Positions 1 to 7,134 are shown, counted from the stretch's first letter. The stretch: DNA of 13,030 nt from Anaerolineae bacterium (GCA_016934645.1 JAFGSL010000691.1:1-13030); one strand, 5' to 3'. Numbers and translations are program-made. The notes: generated by a model not told the origin, from the letters alone.

Positions 1-7
1 CCTCCTT
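1..7 (-). promoter_or_regulatory. Ribosome binding site of a divergent gene off the left edge
   Basis: Read on the minus strand the first seven bases are AAGGAGG, a full Shine-Dalgarno match. A start codon would lie just beyond the left end. This suggests a minus-strand gene divergent from the acetyltransferase, but nothing of its product is visible. Confidence 0.45.
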
Positions 8-27
8 GGTTTGCTTTTCCAAGCCCA

Positions 28-55
28 AGTATGGTTAAAAATGGCTCTTTTACAA
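28..55 (-). promoter_or_regulatory. Possible minus-strand promoter for the off-window gene
   Basis: On the minus strand TTGTAA (50-55) is followed after 16 bp by CATACT (28-33), each matching four of six consensus bases. The inferred transcript would begin near position 21, shortly before the AAGGAGG at 7-1. A small inverted repeat, CTTGG (5-9) and CCAAG (19-23), lies between. The match is moderate, and the main support is its placement. Confidence 0.35.
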
Positions 56-91
56 TCTAATATCCGGCCCATTGCGATCTACTGATTTTGC

Positions 92-119
92 TTGACCCTT
101 ACTTCATTCCCCTTATACT
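92..119 (+). promoter_or_regulatory. Sigma-70 type promoter of the GNAT acetyltransferase
   Basis: TTGACC (92-97) and TATACT (114-119) are separated by 16 bp, and each matches the housekeeping consensus at five of six positions. Transcription would start near 126, leaving a leader of about 43 bases before the ATG at 169. Confidence 0.65.
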
Positions 120-168
120 TAACCGCTGACGAAAAATTGCACTGTGGTGTATTATATGGCAGGGTGAT

Positions 169-660
169 ATGTATTCATTTAGAAAAGCGCGGCCTGATCA
201 GGCTGATGCCATATTTTCACTTTATGGTGAAGTGGTGGTAGAAGGCGAAAAGAATGGCACCTCGCATTGGTCAGAAGAGTATCCAACGAGAGTGTTCCTG
301 GATGAGGATATCGAATCGCAGCGCATCTTTGTCCTCGAAGATGGTAATACAATCATAGCAGCAGTGTCATTGCTGGAAACAGATGACCTTGATGACGAAC
401 CCGTTGGTTGGAAGGATGTGAAATCATGCGTGCCCGTAAGACTGTGCGTTTCGCCTAAATACCAGGGCCAACACATCGGTGAGCATATAATGAACTGTCT
501 GATTGATTATGTGAAGCCGCAGGGATACCAGTCTATGCGCTTACTGGCTGTGGTGAACAGCATAGCGGCTAACCGTCTTTATACACGCATGGGATTTGTC
601 TGTCTCGGCGTTGTCCACCTGTATGAGCATAGTTTCAACGCTTATGAGCTCGTGTTTTAG
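169..660 (+). CDS. GNAT family N-acetyltransferase
   Basis: This is a complete 163-residue single-domain GNAT protein, the usual length for the family, which transfers an acetyl group from acetyl-CoA to an amine. The substrate cannot be told from sequence. Motif A is the strand RLCVSP (91-96) followed by YQGQHIGEHI (98-107), which forms the pyrophosphate-binding loop. The consensus is Q/R-x-x-G-x-G/A, and the first glycine is replaced here by His102 while Gly104 is kept. Motif B is seen as AANRLYTRMGF (133-143), with Asn135 and Tyr138 in the positions that usually contact CoA and serve as general acid. The N-terminal part is acidic (for example TDDLDDE, 71-77). The ATG is preceded by a weak AGGGTGA (161-167) and a good promoter at 92-119. 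It appears to be a single-gene unit, possibly divergent from a gene off the left edge. It is probably soluble and cytoplasmic. Confidence 0.85.
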   Translation: MYSFRKARPDQADAIFSLYGEVVVEGEKNGTSHWSEEYPTRVFLDEDIESQRIFVLEDGNTIIAAVSLLETDDLDDEPVGWKDVKSCVPVRLCVSPKYQGQHIGEHIMNCLIDYVKPQGYQSMRLLAVVNSIAANRLYTRMGFVCLGVVHLYEHSFNAYELVF

Positions 661-696
661 CTGCACGAAAACATTGTGCGTCTATAATCGTGCAGC
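660..696. repeat. 9-bp inverted repeat overlapping a TATAAT box
   Basis: GCTGCACGA (660-668) and TCGTGCAGC (688-696) are perfect inverted repeats separated by 19 bases, starting at the last base of the acetyltransferase stop codon. A consensus TATAAT lies at 683-688 and touches the right arm. There is no T-run after it, so it does not look like a classical intrinsic terminator. It may be an operator over a promoter for the ABC transporter, or a factor-dependent 3' end hairpin. Confidence 0.5.
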
Positions 697-920
697 GTGT
701 CCCCCAAAGGTTCCTGCTGCGTTAGGCGATCTTTTTGCGCAGTTGGTTTATGGCAGGCGGGGCATTTGGTTGCTTGATTACCGGGGCGCAGCATTGGAGG
801 CTATACAGGAAGGCGCTGGCGTTGTCCCAGGCGCCTCAAGATGGCACAGAAACGCCTGGCGACCAGTTGGAGCTGGCAGACGAAGAGGAAAGATGATACA
901 GGTAGAAAGGGCATTTGCGT
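661..920 (+). promoter_or_regulatory. Leader region of the ABC transporter gene with competing hairpins
   Basis: This 260-base stretch shows no convincing gene; an open frame at 596-964 overlaps both neighbours and has no recognisable protein. It holds TATAAT at 683-688 with no good -35 box. Two hairpins cannot both form: AGGCGCTGG (811-819) can pair with 827-836, with one bulged G, while CCAGGCG (827-833) can instead pair with CGCCTGG (853-859). A Shine-Dalgarno-like AGAAAGGG (904-911) precedes the ATG at 921. Confidence 0.35.
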
Positions 921-2855
921 ATGGGATTCCGTCGTGGCGGATGGGGGCTGATCCATGCCCCTGACGAAAAGCCGAAAATAACCTGGCCATTGCTCAAGCG
1001 CGTGCTGCACTATGCCAAACCTTACCGCTGGCAGATTGTGGCTATGCTGCTGTTGATCCTGGCACAGACCGGGGTGGGCTTACTGACGCCGCTCATTATG
1101 CGGGATATGATCGATGTCACTATCCCGGCGGGAAACCTCAACCGTTTGATTGTGCTGGCGGCGGTGCTGTTGGTCATCCCCGTCTCGAACGGCGTCATCA
1201 ACGTGATCCAGCGCCGCCTCAGCGCACTTGTAGGGAGTGGCGTGATTTACGATCTGCGCGTGGCATTGTACGCCAGCTTGCAGCGGATGTCGCTGCGCTT
1301 CTTCACCAACACCAAAGTCGGCGAATTGATGAGCCGCCTGAACAACGACGTGATCGGCGCGCAGAACGCTATCAGCAGCACCATTGTCAACATCATTACC
1401 GAGGTTGTCCAGGGTGTGGCGGTTCTCGGGGTCATGGTGACGCTTGAATGGCGGCTGACGTTGATCAGCGTGGTGATTCTGCCGCTGCTCATCCTGGCGG
1501 CACGATTGTTGGGTAACCGCCTGCGCGACATGGCCCGCAAGCAGATGGAGGCCAACGCGCGCATGAACGCGATGATGAACGAAACGCTCAACATCGGCGG
1601 CGCGCTGTTGGTCAAACTGTTTGGCCGCCGCCGGCTAGAAGTCGATCGTTTTGCGGAGCGCGCGGCACAGGTGCGCGATCTGGGTGTGCAGCGAACTATG
1701 ATCGGGTCGGTGTTTTCGGCAATTACCGGTCTGATCAGTGCCTTCGGTACGGCTTTCATCTACGGGCTGGGTGGGTATTTCGTCATCCGTGGCGCGTTTA
1801 CCGTGGGCACGATTGTGGCCTTTGGGTCGTATTTGGGGAATCTGTACCGCACGCTGCAAGGGCTTTCGAATGCGCCCGTGGAGTTTGCCACATCGATGGT
1901 GAGTTTCGAGCGCGTGTTCGAGGTCATTGATCTGCCGGTTGACATCCCTGAAAAGCCGGATGCGTTGACGCTTTCAGATGTGCGCGGGGAGATTGCCTTC
2001 GAGAACGTTTCTTTCAAATATGAAACGGGCGATGAAAAACTCCTCAGCCCTGTGCGGCGTTATGGGCGCATGGATAATGTCACCGCCGTTCTTTCTGGTA
2101 TGGAGACCTCTGCAGAAGGAGCGCCGAGCGCGCCGGCGGCGGACGCGCCCCGCAGCCAGGCGCGCGATCTGGCGCTGGATCACGTCAGCTTCCGGGCCGC
2201 GCCGGGACAGCTTGTAGCGCTGGTTGGGCCGAGTGGCGCTGGCAAAACGACGCTCACCTATCTGATTCCGCGCCTGTATGATCCAACGGCGGGAGCCATC
2301 CGCATCGATGGTCACGACCTGCGCGACCTGACGCTCGAATCCCTTTCCGCGCATATCGGTATGGTCACGCAGGAGACCTATCTGTTCCACGATACGATCC
2401 GCACCAACCTGCTCTATGCCGGTTTGGACGCTACCCAGGAGGAGCTAGAGGATGCCTGCCGGATCGCTAACATCCACGAATTCATCGCCGCGCTTCCAGA
2501 TGGCTACGACACAATTGTGGGGGAGCGCGGGTATCGTCTGAGCGGCGGCGAGAAGCAGCGCGTCGCGCTGGCGCGGGTGATCCTCAAAAATCCGCGCATT
2601 CTGGTGCTGGACGAAGCGACCAGCAGCCTGGACAGCGAATCTGAAGCGTTGATCCAGGACGCACTCAGCCGGGTGATGACGCAGCGCACCAGCATCGTCA
2701 TTGCCCACCGTCTGAGTACGATTCTGGCGGCGGATCTGATCCTGGTTATCGATCGGGGCCAGATTGTGGAGAGTGGCAATCACGCCACGTTGCTGGCGCA
2801 GGGTGGGCTGTACGCCAGCTTGTACCAAACGCAGTTTCGGACCGGCACTCATTGA
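921..2855 (+). CDS. ABC exporter half-transporter (fused permease and ATPase)
   Basis: This 644-residue protein is a type IV (ABCB/MsbA-like) half-transporter that would act as a homo- or heterodimer in the cytoplasmic membrane; the substrate is unknown. The N-terminal half has about six membrane helices (first near 37-59, last pair near 255-300). The nucleotide-binding domain is complete: Walker A GPSGAGKTT (436-444), Q-loop Gln484, signature LSGGEKQR (540-547), Walker B ILVLDE (560-565) and switch His596. The oddity is an Ala/Pro-rich insertion of about 42 residues between the A-loop aromatic Tyr367 and the strand ALDHVSF (418-424), where family members normally have about eight residues. 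I chose the ATG at 921 because AGAAAGGG (904-911) is nine bases upstream; a TTG at 915 would add two residues. The gene converges on the SPFH operon, and its stop codon lies in a long inverted repeat. Confidence 0.92.
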   Translation: MGFRRGGWGLIHAPDEKPKITWPLLKRVLHYAKPYRWQIVAMLLLILAQTGVGLLTPLIMRDMIDVTIPAGNLNRLIVLAAVLLVIPVSNGVINVIQRRLSALVGSGVIYDLRVALYASLQRMSLRFFTNTKVGELMSRLNNDVIGAQNAISSTIVNIITEVVQGVAVLGVMVTLEWRLTLISVVILPLLILAARLLGNRLRDMARKQMEANARMNAMMNETLNIGGALLVKLFGRRRLEVDRFAERAAQVRDLGVQRTMIGSVFSAITGLISAFGTAFIYGLGGYFVIRGAFTVGTIVAFGSYLGNLYRTLQGLSNAPVEFATSMVSFERVFEVIDLPVDIPEKPDALTLSDVRGEIAFENVSFKYETGDEKLLSPVRRYGRMDNVTAVLSGMETSAEGAPSAPAADAPRSQARDLALDHVSFRAAPGQLVALVGPSGAGKTTLTYLIPRLYDPTAGAIRIDGHDLRDLTLESLSAHIGMVTQETYLFHDTIRTNLLYAGLDATQEELEDACRIANIHEFIAALPDGYDTIVGERGYRLSGGEKQRVALARVILKNPRILVLDEATSSLDSESEALIQDALSRVMTQRTSIVIAHRLSTILAADLILVIDRGQIVESGNHATLLAQGGLYASLYQTQFRTGTH

Positions 2856-2886
2856 GTGTACACGCACAGCGTGTACACTCAATGAG
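2848..2886. terminator. Perfect 18-bp inverted repeat between convergent genes, likely bidirectional transcript end
   Basis: CTCATTGAGTGTACACGC (2848-2865) and its exact inverted copy (2869-2886) flank the triloop ACA. The repeat covers the last codons and stop codons of both convergent genes: TGA at 2853-2855 on the plus strand and TGA at 2881-2879 on the minus strand are mirror images. There is no U-tract on either side. The stem would form in both transcripts. Its terminator role is inferred from position; a protein-binding site is the alternative. Confidence 0.65.
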
Positions 2887-4510
2887 AACCGAGTTCCTTT
2901 TTGAGATTCTCCAATTTGGACAGACTATCTTCTGGGATGAACAGCTTTTGGGCCGCTGCCGTGTGTTCAACCATGTCGATAAAGCTCAATAGCACGTAAT
3001 CAACCGGAACGCTTTTGCGCTTCTTGGCCATCGTGTTGAGCATTTGGATGGTGTTGTCGAGCATTTCCTGACGTACCTGGCTCCGTGCGCGCTCAAGCAA
3101 CTTGATTTCTTGTATGCGCTCGTCCGCCTCAATCCTTGCCACCTCAAGATCGCGCTGCATTTTCCACGTTTTGGCCCATTCCTCGAGCACTTGCCCTTTG
3201 AACGTGACATCCTGCAGTGTGACTTCCATAATCTCGACGCCAAAATTTTGCGCTGCGCCAACCTTGAGCATCTCGAAGAGATCCTGGCGAATTTGCTGGC
3301 GGTTCTGTACGTCGAGCAGTTCGTCAAGGTTATACTGTGCCAGAATACTGTTGCGCATTGTACCTTCGGTGTCGCCGATGATCACGCGCTTTGACCAATC
3401 CATGATCCGGTCTGGTTCGGTGCGCCATGCGTCGCGGATCCACTTGCATGTCGCGGCCTTGAAAATATCGTCGTCGGTGGGGCCGACCTGGAATTTGACT
3501 GCGACTTCGTACGTAATGGGGATGCCGTCGCGGGTGATGGCACTAACTTCGAACGGCCACCGCTGCGGGCGCAGGTCGATGATGTCCCAAATCTTCTCGA
3601 AGGGTTGTAATTGCGGAAACCCTGGACCGCGAATGACACGGGTGAGTGCGCCTTCAGATTCGAGGACGATGGCACTGTCTTGTCGTAAGACGATGCCAGC
3701 CGGACCGCCGCGCTTCTTGACGCTTTCGCTGCCCATGGCGATCTTTCCTCCACCTATGATCAAATAGGGAGAGAAGCCGGGCCGTCCGAATATGCGGTGG
3801 CTAAGAAATTCCCATCCTCCGCCATCCAGGCCAAAAACGGCGTTGATCAGATTGGCGCAGAGCAAAAGCGCTGCCACGGCAACGACGATACCGGGCAGCA
3901 TTCCGCCGCCGACGTTCAGGACGAATTGGCGGACGATCGTATCGATGTCCGGTTCCAGATACGAAGGCTGGATATTGTTAAGCGTCGCCACCGTGCTGAC
4001 TGTACCATCGCTTTGGGGTTCTTTCGTCACCTGGACGTCGAAGGTGCATTGAGCGATTTGCGGGATGGAGATTTCCCGGTTGCGGAAAGTGAGTACATCG
4101 TTGTTGGCGAACGTGATGGTTACTGAATGCGCTCCTACGGTGGTCGACTCAAGAACATAGAACCTGGCGTTCAGTGGTGCACCCACTGCCGTTGCCGGTA
4201 CGATATCAGTGAGGGCTACGTTCGTTACCGGTTCGGTTTCCTCCGACTCGCTGAGAGCCGCGACCAGGGCACCTGGCGGAATAGGGTTGCCGGTAACTAC
4301 GGCGTCGACGATCATGCCATCCGGATCGACAGCCCCGGCAAGGTTATCGCCATTGAGACCGGTAGGGCACATTGGGATGATGCGCTGGTTATACTGGACT
4401 GTGTAAATCGAGACCGCCGCCAGGCTGGCGGTGAACAGAAACACTGTGGTCCCTAATACGACAATGAGGATACGAGCGTAATATTGTAAGAATTTTCTTA
4501 AGTTGAACAT
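2879..4510 (-). CDS. SPFH/band-7 membrane protein with extracytoplasmic domain
   Basis: This 543-residue protein is the second gene of the SPFH operon. SPFH proteins (stomatin, prohibitin, flotillin, HflK/C) form large ring-like membrane scaffolds. In order: a membrane helix at about 13-36; a beta-rich probable extracytoplasmic domain at about 37-203 with Cys48 and Cys155; a second helix at about 204-227; a band-7 domain at about 250-440, with landmarks LRPQRWPFEVSAITRDG (313-329), YNLDEL (393-398) and FGVEIMEVTLQDV (423-435); a charged coiled coil at about 445-485; and a C-terminal segment with hydrophobic VDYVLLSF (503-510). The extracytoplasmic domain is unusual for a family that mostly has one short anchor. 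The ATG is preceded by GAGGT with seven bases between, inside a 19-base gap after the upstream gene's stop, so co-translation with that SPFH partner is likely. The specific function is unknown. Confidence 0.85.
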   Translation of the reverse strand: MFNLRKFLQYYARILIVVLGTTVFLFTASLAAVSIYTVQYNQRIIPMCPTGLNGDNLAGAVDPDGMIVDAVVTGNPIPPGALVAALSESEETEPVTNVALTDIVPATAVGAPLNARFYVLESTTVGAHSVTITFANNDVLTFRNREISIPQIAQCTFDVQVTKEPQSDGTVSTVATLNNIQPSYLEPDIDTIVRQFVLNVGGGMLPGIVVAVAALLLCANLINAVFGLDGGGWEFLSHRIFGRPGFSPYLIIGGGKIAMGSESVKKRGGPAGIVLRQDSAIVLESEGALTRVIRGPGFPQLQPFEKIWDIIDLRPQRWPFEVSAITRDGIPITYEVAVKFQVGPTDDDIFKAATCKWIRDAWRTEPDRIMDWSKRVIIGDTEGTMRNSILAQYNLDELLDVQNRQQIRQDLFEMLKVGAAQNFGVEIMEVTLQDVTFKGQVLEEWAKTWKMQRDLEVARIEADERIQEIKLLERARSQVRQEMLDNTIQMLNTMAKKRKSVPVDYVLLSFIDMVEHTAAAQKLFIPEDSLSKLENLKKELGSH

Positions 4511-4529
4511 TATCGTTACCTCACTGCGG

Positions 4530-7061
4530 CTAATGACTGAGCGTCTTCAGGATGTTGAGCATCTGCGGCGACAAAATAGTGGGGTCAACACTTGATTCCT
4601 GAGCCTCCGGCGGCGGATGGACCCCCATAGCTTCAAAGAGCTTGGTGGCCAGAACTTGTCTGTCAACGGCGCCCTCGGCCTCTTGTAGGATTTGGACCAA
4701 TCGGGTGATCATTTCCATACGCGCCTCGGCAAGAACTTCTTGCTCGCGCAGCGCAATGCGCGCTTTGGCCTCAGCAATGGCGATTTCAATATCGCGGTCG
4801 CGCTCGACGCTCCAGTTCTTAATACGCTGTTCGCTGATTTCTTCAGGTACTTTGATGTCGCTGATGCCGCCGCCTATTACCTCGATTCCTAGAGGCTGCA
4901 TCTCTTTCTTGAGACGGTCGCGGAAAGTACTGGCGATTTCTATGCGTGGATTTCTGTCACGCGAGGCTGTCAGCGCATCTTCCCAGGTGATCTCTGGCCG
5001 GATGAACTCACCATCTTGTGTTGGTGGCGCACTGCAACTCGCATAATGCCAGGCTTTTTGTGCCTCGTCGGGGAGTTCGCCGAAAGCGGTGAGTGAGACG
5101 ACGCTGCACTGTGCTTGGATGGTTTCGTCATCCGGCGGGTATATCTCCGATAACGTGTGCTCATTTACAGCTTTCGCAGGAATTCCCGCCAGGAAGCGTA
5201 ACGCCCGTTTCGTCGCCCCAATGATGACGATTTGCGCGGTAGGAACGCCGAATTGGGCGGCGAGAGCTGCCTTGAGTGCGTCGAGGCGGACGCGGCTGTC
5301 TTCTTCTGATCTCACCGTGACTTCCACTTTGACCGGTGGTGTGTACCGGCTTGGTCTTGGAAAGAGCTGTGCGATGTAGATGCTCGGCCAGCGATCCTGG
5401 ACCTGACGCGCCAGGTAAGTGAGCATAGTTTTTCTGTTGCCTGTGGCTTCAACCAGCGCGCGTGCCACTTCATTTTCGGTCTCGCCCGCAAGAACGCTGA
5501 AATCGGCACTGAGGTCAAACGCCAGAGCTTTAAGGTCGTCTGCATCGTGATGGCGGGCCAGGAATTGCTCTAACTTGGCTGTCAATGGCAGATCCACACC
5601 ATGTAGCAGGTCGATATCGCCACTGTCAAAAGGTTGCTCTTTCTGCCGCAGGCCGTACCTGGATTTGTCAGGGTCGGGGACCGTCATATGCAATTCGTTG
5701 CACGTGTAGTTGGCAACAACCTCCTTGAGTATCGGCGGTCCCATCGTGAGGACTAATTCGGGCCAGGGACAGCGCTTGACCTCTTCCGTCACCAGTTGGT
5801 TCTCCGGATCTCGCTCGAACTTATGCCCCATCACGGCGTGGCCATATACTGCCTTGATAACGGCTTCCTCGTCGAAGGGATAAGCGTTACCTAGCTCAGG
5901 CTTGCGTCCATTGGCCCACACACGATTGGGAATAAAGGTAAAGATGCTTACACCGATACCATCCTTGGTTTCTGCGTTGACGGTTGTGGTTCTTAGTTGC
6001 GGACGCAAATCAACATCAGCATACAACTGCTCGAACTTCTTGGTGAAGCTGAGTCCAGGTGGGCACACTGTGAGCTTCAGACCGTCGCTGATCACGGCGA
6101 GGTGGTCACAATTGGCCAGGACAATCCCCGGTCCGGCAAAGAACTGGTTGTAGGGGTTGCCGGGAACGCGTGGATCGGGGATATCTTTGTCCATCGTCTC
6201 TCGGGTTTTCCAATCGTCGATCGCGTAGAAGGGATAGTTGGTCCTCATGCTTGACGTGAGCACGCTGCGTAGGGTGAATATGCGAGGATCTTCTTCACCA
6301 GAGGGGAACAGCTTGCGCCACACTGGCGGTTCCACGTTTTCGCCAAATGGCAGCAGGTTAAACGGTGTGGGGATCTTGGCATGATCCGGGATTGGCAGGG
6401 AGAGGATGGCGAAATAGTAAAGCAGGCCCCAAAAGATGAAGTGCGCTGGCAAAGTGATCAGCAGCAAGCCGGCCCGTCCGGCCACCTGGTACCCGATCCA
6501 GCAGGTGAGCACGAAGACAAACCAGAGAAGGGTGAAGAACGCGATGCCTTTGCCCCGCAGGATCAGGCTGGAAAATATCCAGATACCGCCCGTGCCCACC
6601 AGCGCAACGGCGATGATCAAGCCCCATGTTGCGTAGGGTTTGTCGTAGAAGAAGTAGGGTATGGTGCTTACAACGAGACAGAACACCGTAGCGATGGTGA
6701 AAGCGACGGCTAGGATACCCGCTCCCATTCCTTTATCGAAGAAGTATCCTAATGTACTTGCCAGCGCCGTGGTCCACACCGCGATTTCCAGGATCAGGTA
6801 GATGATGGCGAGGTAAACAGAGACGTTGTCGGCGAATTTCGTCAAACGCAAATCAAGGCTGTCGAAGTTCAGTTGGGCTGGATCAAAGACCAGGGCCAAC
6901 ACGAGGAGGAGGAAAACATTGCATACCAGGGTGGTCGCTCCTTGCGTGAGAGCTGCGTTATGGGATTTCCACAAAAGATAGCCAAGTATGACAGCGAGGA
7001 CACAGGCCAATCCGGCTTCGATCAGTAACGTCAATCCGGCTTGCGTAATGAGTGTTGACAT
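4530..7061 (-). CDS. Seven-helix SPFH/band-7 protein split by an effector-associated (death-like) domain insertion
   Basis: This 843-residue composite protein is the first gene of the operon. About seven membrane helices (9-31, 40-60, 79-103, 112-137, 144-169, 172-192, 197-222) are followed by a band-7 domain beginning near 305, with landmarks DLRPQLRTTTVNAETKDG (351-368) and NYTCNEL (451-457). Its second half resumes near 704 (FRDRLKKEMQPLGIEV, 713-728; ISDIKVPEEISEQRIKNW, 733-750). In the downstream partner these two parts are about six residues apart; here about 240 residues intervene. The insertion has a death-like/effector-associated segment at about 490-562 (HHDADDLKALAFDLSADF, 504-521; LAGE, 524-527; ARALVE, 533-538; WPSI, 558-561) and an alpha/beta module at about 574-640. 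A heptad-rich, charged coiled coil (about 745-800) and a C-terminal tail follow. AAGGAGG lies 11 bases before the ATG. The likely role is a membrane scaffold that recruits partners through the inserted domain; this is inferred. Confidence 0.85.
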   Translation of the reverse strand: MSTLITQAGLTLLIEAGLACVLAVILGYLLWKSHNAALTQGATTLVCNVFLLLVLALVFDPAQLNFDSLDLRLTKFADNVSVYLAIIYLILEIAVWTTALASTLGYFFDKGMGAGILAVAFTIATVFCLVVSTIPYFFYDKPYATWGLIIAVALVGTGGIWIFSSLILRGKGIAFFTLLWFVFVLTCWIGYQVAGRAGLLLITLPAHFIFWGLLYYFAILSLPIPDHAKIPTPFNLLPFGENVEPPVWRKLFPSGEEDPRIFTLRSVLTSSMRTNYPFYAIDDWKTRETMDKDIPDPRVPGNPYNQFFAGPGIVLANCDHLAVISDGLKLTVCPPGLSFTKKFEQLYADVDLRPQLRTTTVNAETKDGIGVSIFTFIPNRVWANGRKPELGNAYPFDEEAVIKAVYGHAVMGHKFERDPENQLVTEEVKRCPWPELVLTMGPPILKEVVANYTCNELHMTVPDPDKSRYGLRQKEQPFDSGDIDLLHGVDLPLTAKLEQFLARHHDADDLKALAFDLSADFSVLAGETENEVARALVEATGNRKTMLTYLARQVQDRWPSIYIAQLFPRPSRYTPPVKVEVTVRSEEDSRVRLDALKAALAAQFGVPTAQIVIIGATKRALRFLAGIPAKAVNEHTLSEIYPPDDETIQAQCSVVSLTAFGELPDEAQKAWHYASCSAPPTQDGEFIRPEITWEDALTASRDRNPRIEIASTFRDRLKKEMQPLGIEVIGGGISDIKVPEEISEQRIKNWSVERDRDIEIAIAEAKARIALREQEVLAEARMEMITRLVQILQEAEGAVDRQVLATKLFEAMGVHPPPEAQESSVDPTILSPQMLNILKTLSH
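5142..5342 (-). other. Inserted alpha/beta module after the death-like domain (residues 574-640)
   Basis: A strand VKVEVTV (577-583), a helix RLDALKAALAAQFG (592-605), a strand QIVIIGA (610-616), a strand ALRFLAGIP (620-628) and a final helix can be read. This resembles the small domain often seen beside effector-associated domains, with the pattern L-G-I-x-I-x-x-x-G-S-x-x-x-x-L-x-x-P-x-x-A. The match is by recall and by predicted secondary structure only. Confidence 0.4.
5376..5594 (-). other. Inserted effector-associated / death-like domain (residues 490-562)
   Basis: The segment follows the pattern of a helical adaptor domain common in Chloroflexota, cyanobacterial and actinobacterial conflict proteins: L-x2-FL-x2-H, then DLKALAFDLSADF-x2-LAGE, then ARALVE, ending near RWPSI. 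As I recall it, the family core reads FDL-x-EL-x-TLCFDLGVDY-x2-LPGE-x-K-x2-KARELV, with a C-terminal RP. Such domains join NLR-like STAND ATPases, caspases, TIRs and peptidases by like-with-like contacts. I cannot assign a numbered subfamily without a profile search. Confidence 0.7.
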
Positions 7062-7079
7062 AGCTGCCTTTTCCTCCTT

Positions 7080-7094
7080 GGTTAGGGCCTAACC
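7080..7094. repeat. 15-bp palindrome next to the SPFH operon ribosome binding site
   Basis: GGTTAGG (7080-7086), one central base, then CCTAACC (7088-7094) form a perfect dyad that abuts the AAGGAGG (7079-7073, minus strand) of the 843-residue SPFH gene. It could be a repressor operator inside the transcribed leader, or an RNA hairpin of six pairs limiting ribosome access. Confidence 0.5.
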
Positions 7095-7134
7095 ACGCAA
7101 ATCTTTGCATTATTAGCAGAAAACGGGCATTGAA

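Noticed and set aside
915..920. TTG start for the ABC transporter
   Set aside because: The Shine-Dalgarno-like AGAAAGGG is only three bases from the TTG but nine from the ATG at 921, a far better distance.
596..964. Open frame of 122 codons between the acetyltransferase and ABC genes
   Set aside because: It overlaps both neighbours out of frame, lacks a ribosome binding site, and its translation (Cys- and Ala-rich, then Arg/Gly-rich) resembles no protein family.
4530..7061. A frameshift or gene fusion error explaining the long SPFH protein
   Set aside because: The frame is open throughout, the SPFH fold resumes in the same frame after the insertion, and the inserted segment itself has coherent domain patterns.
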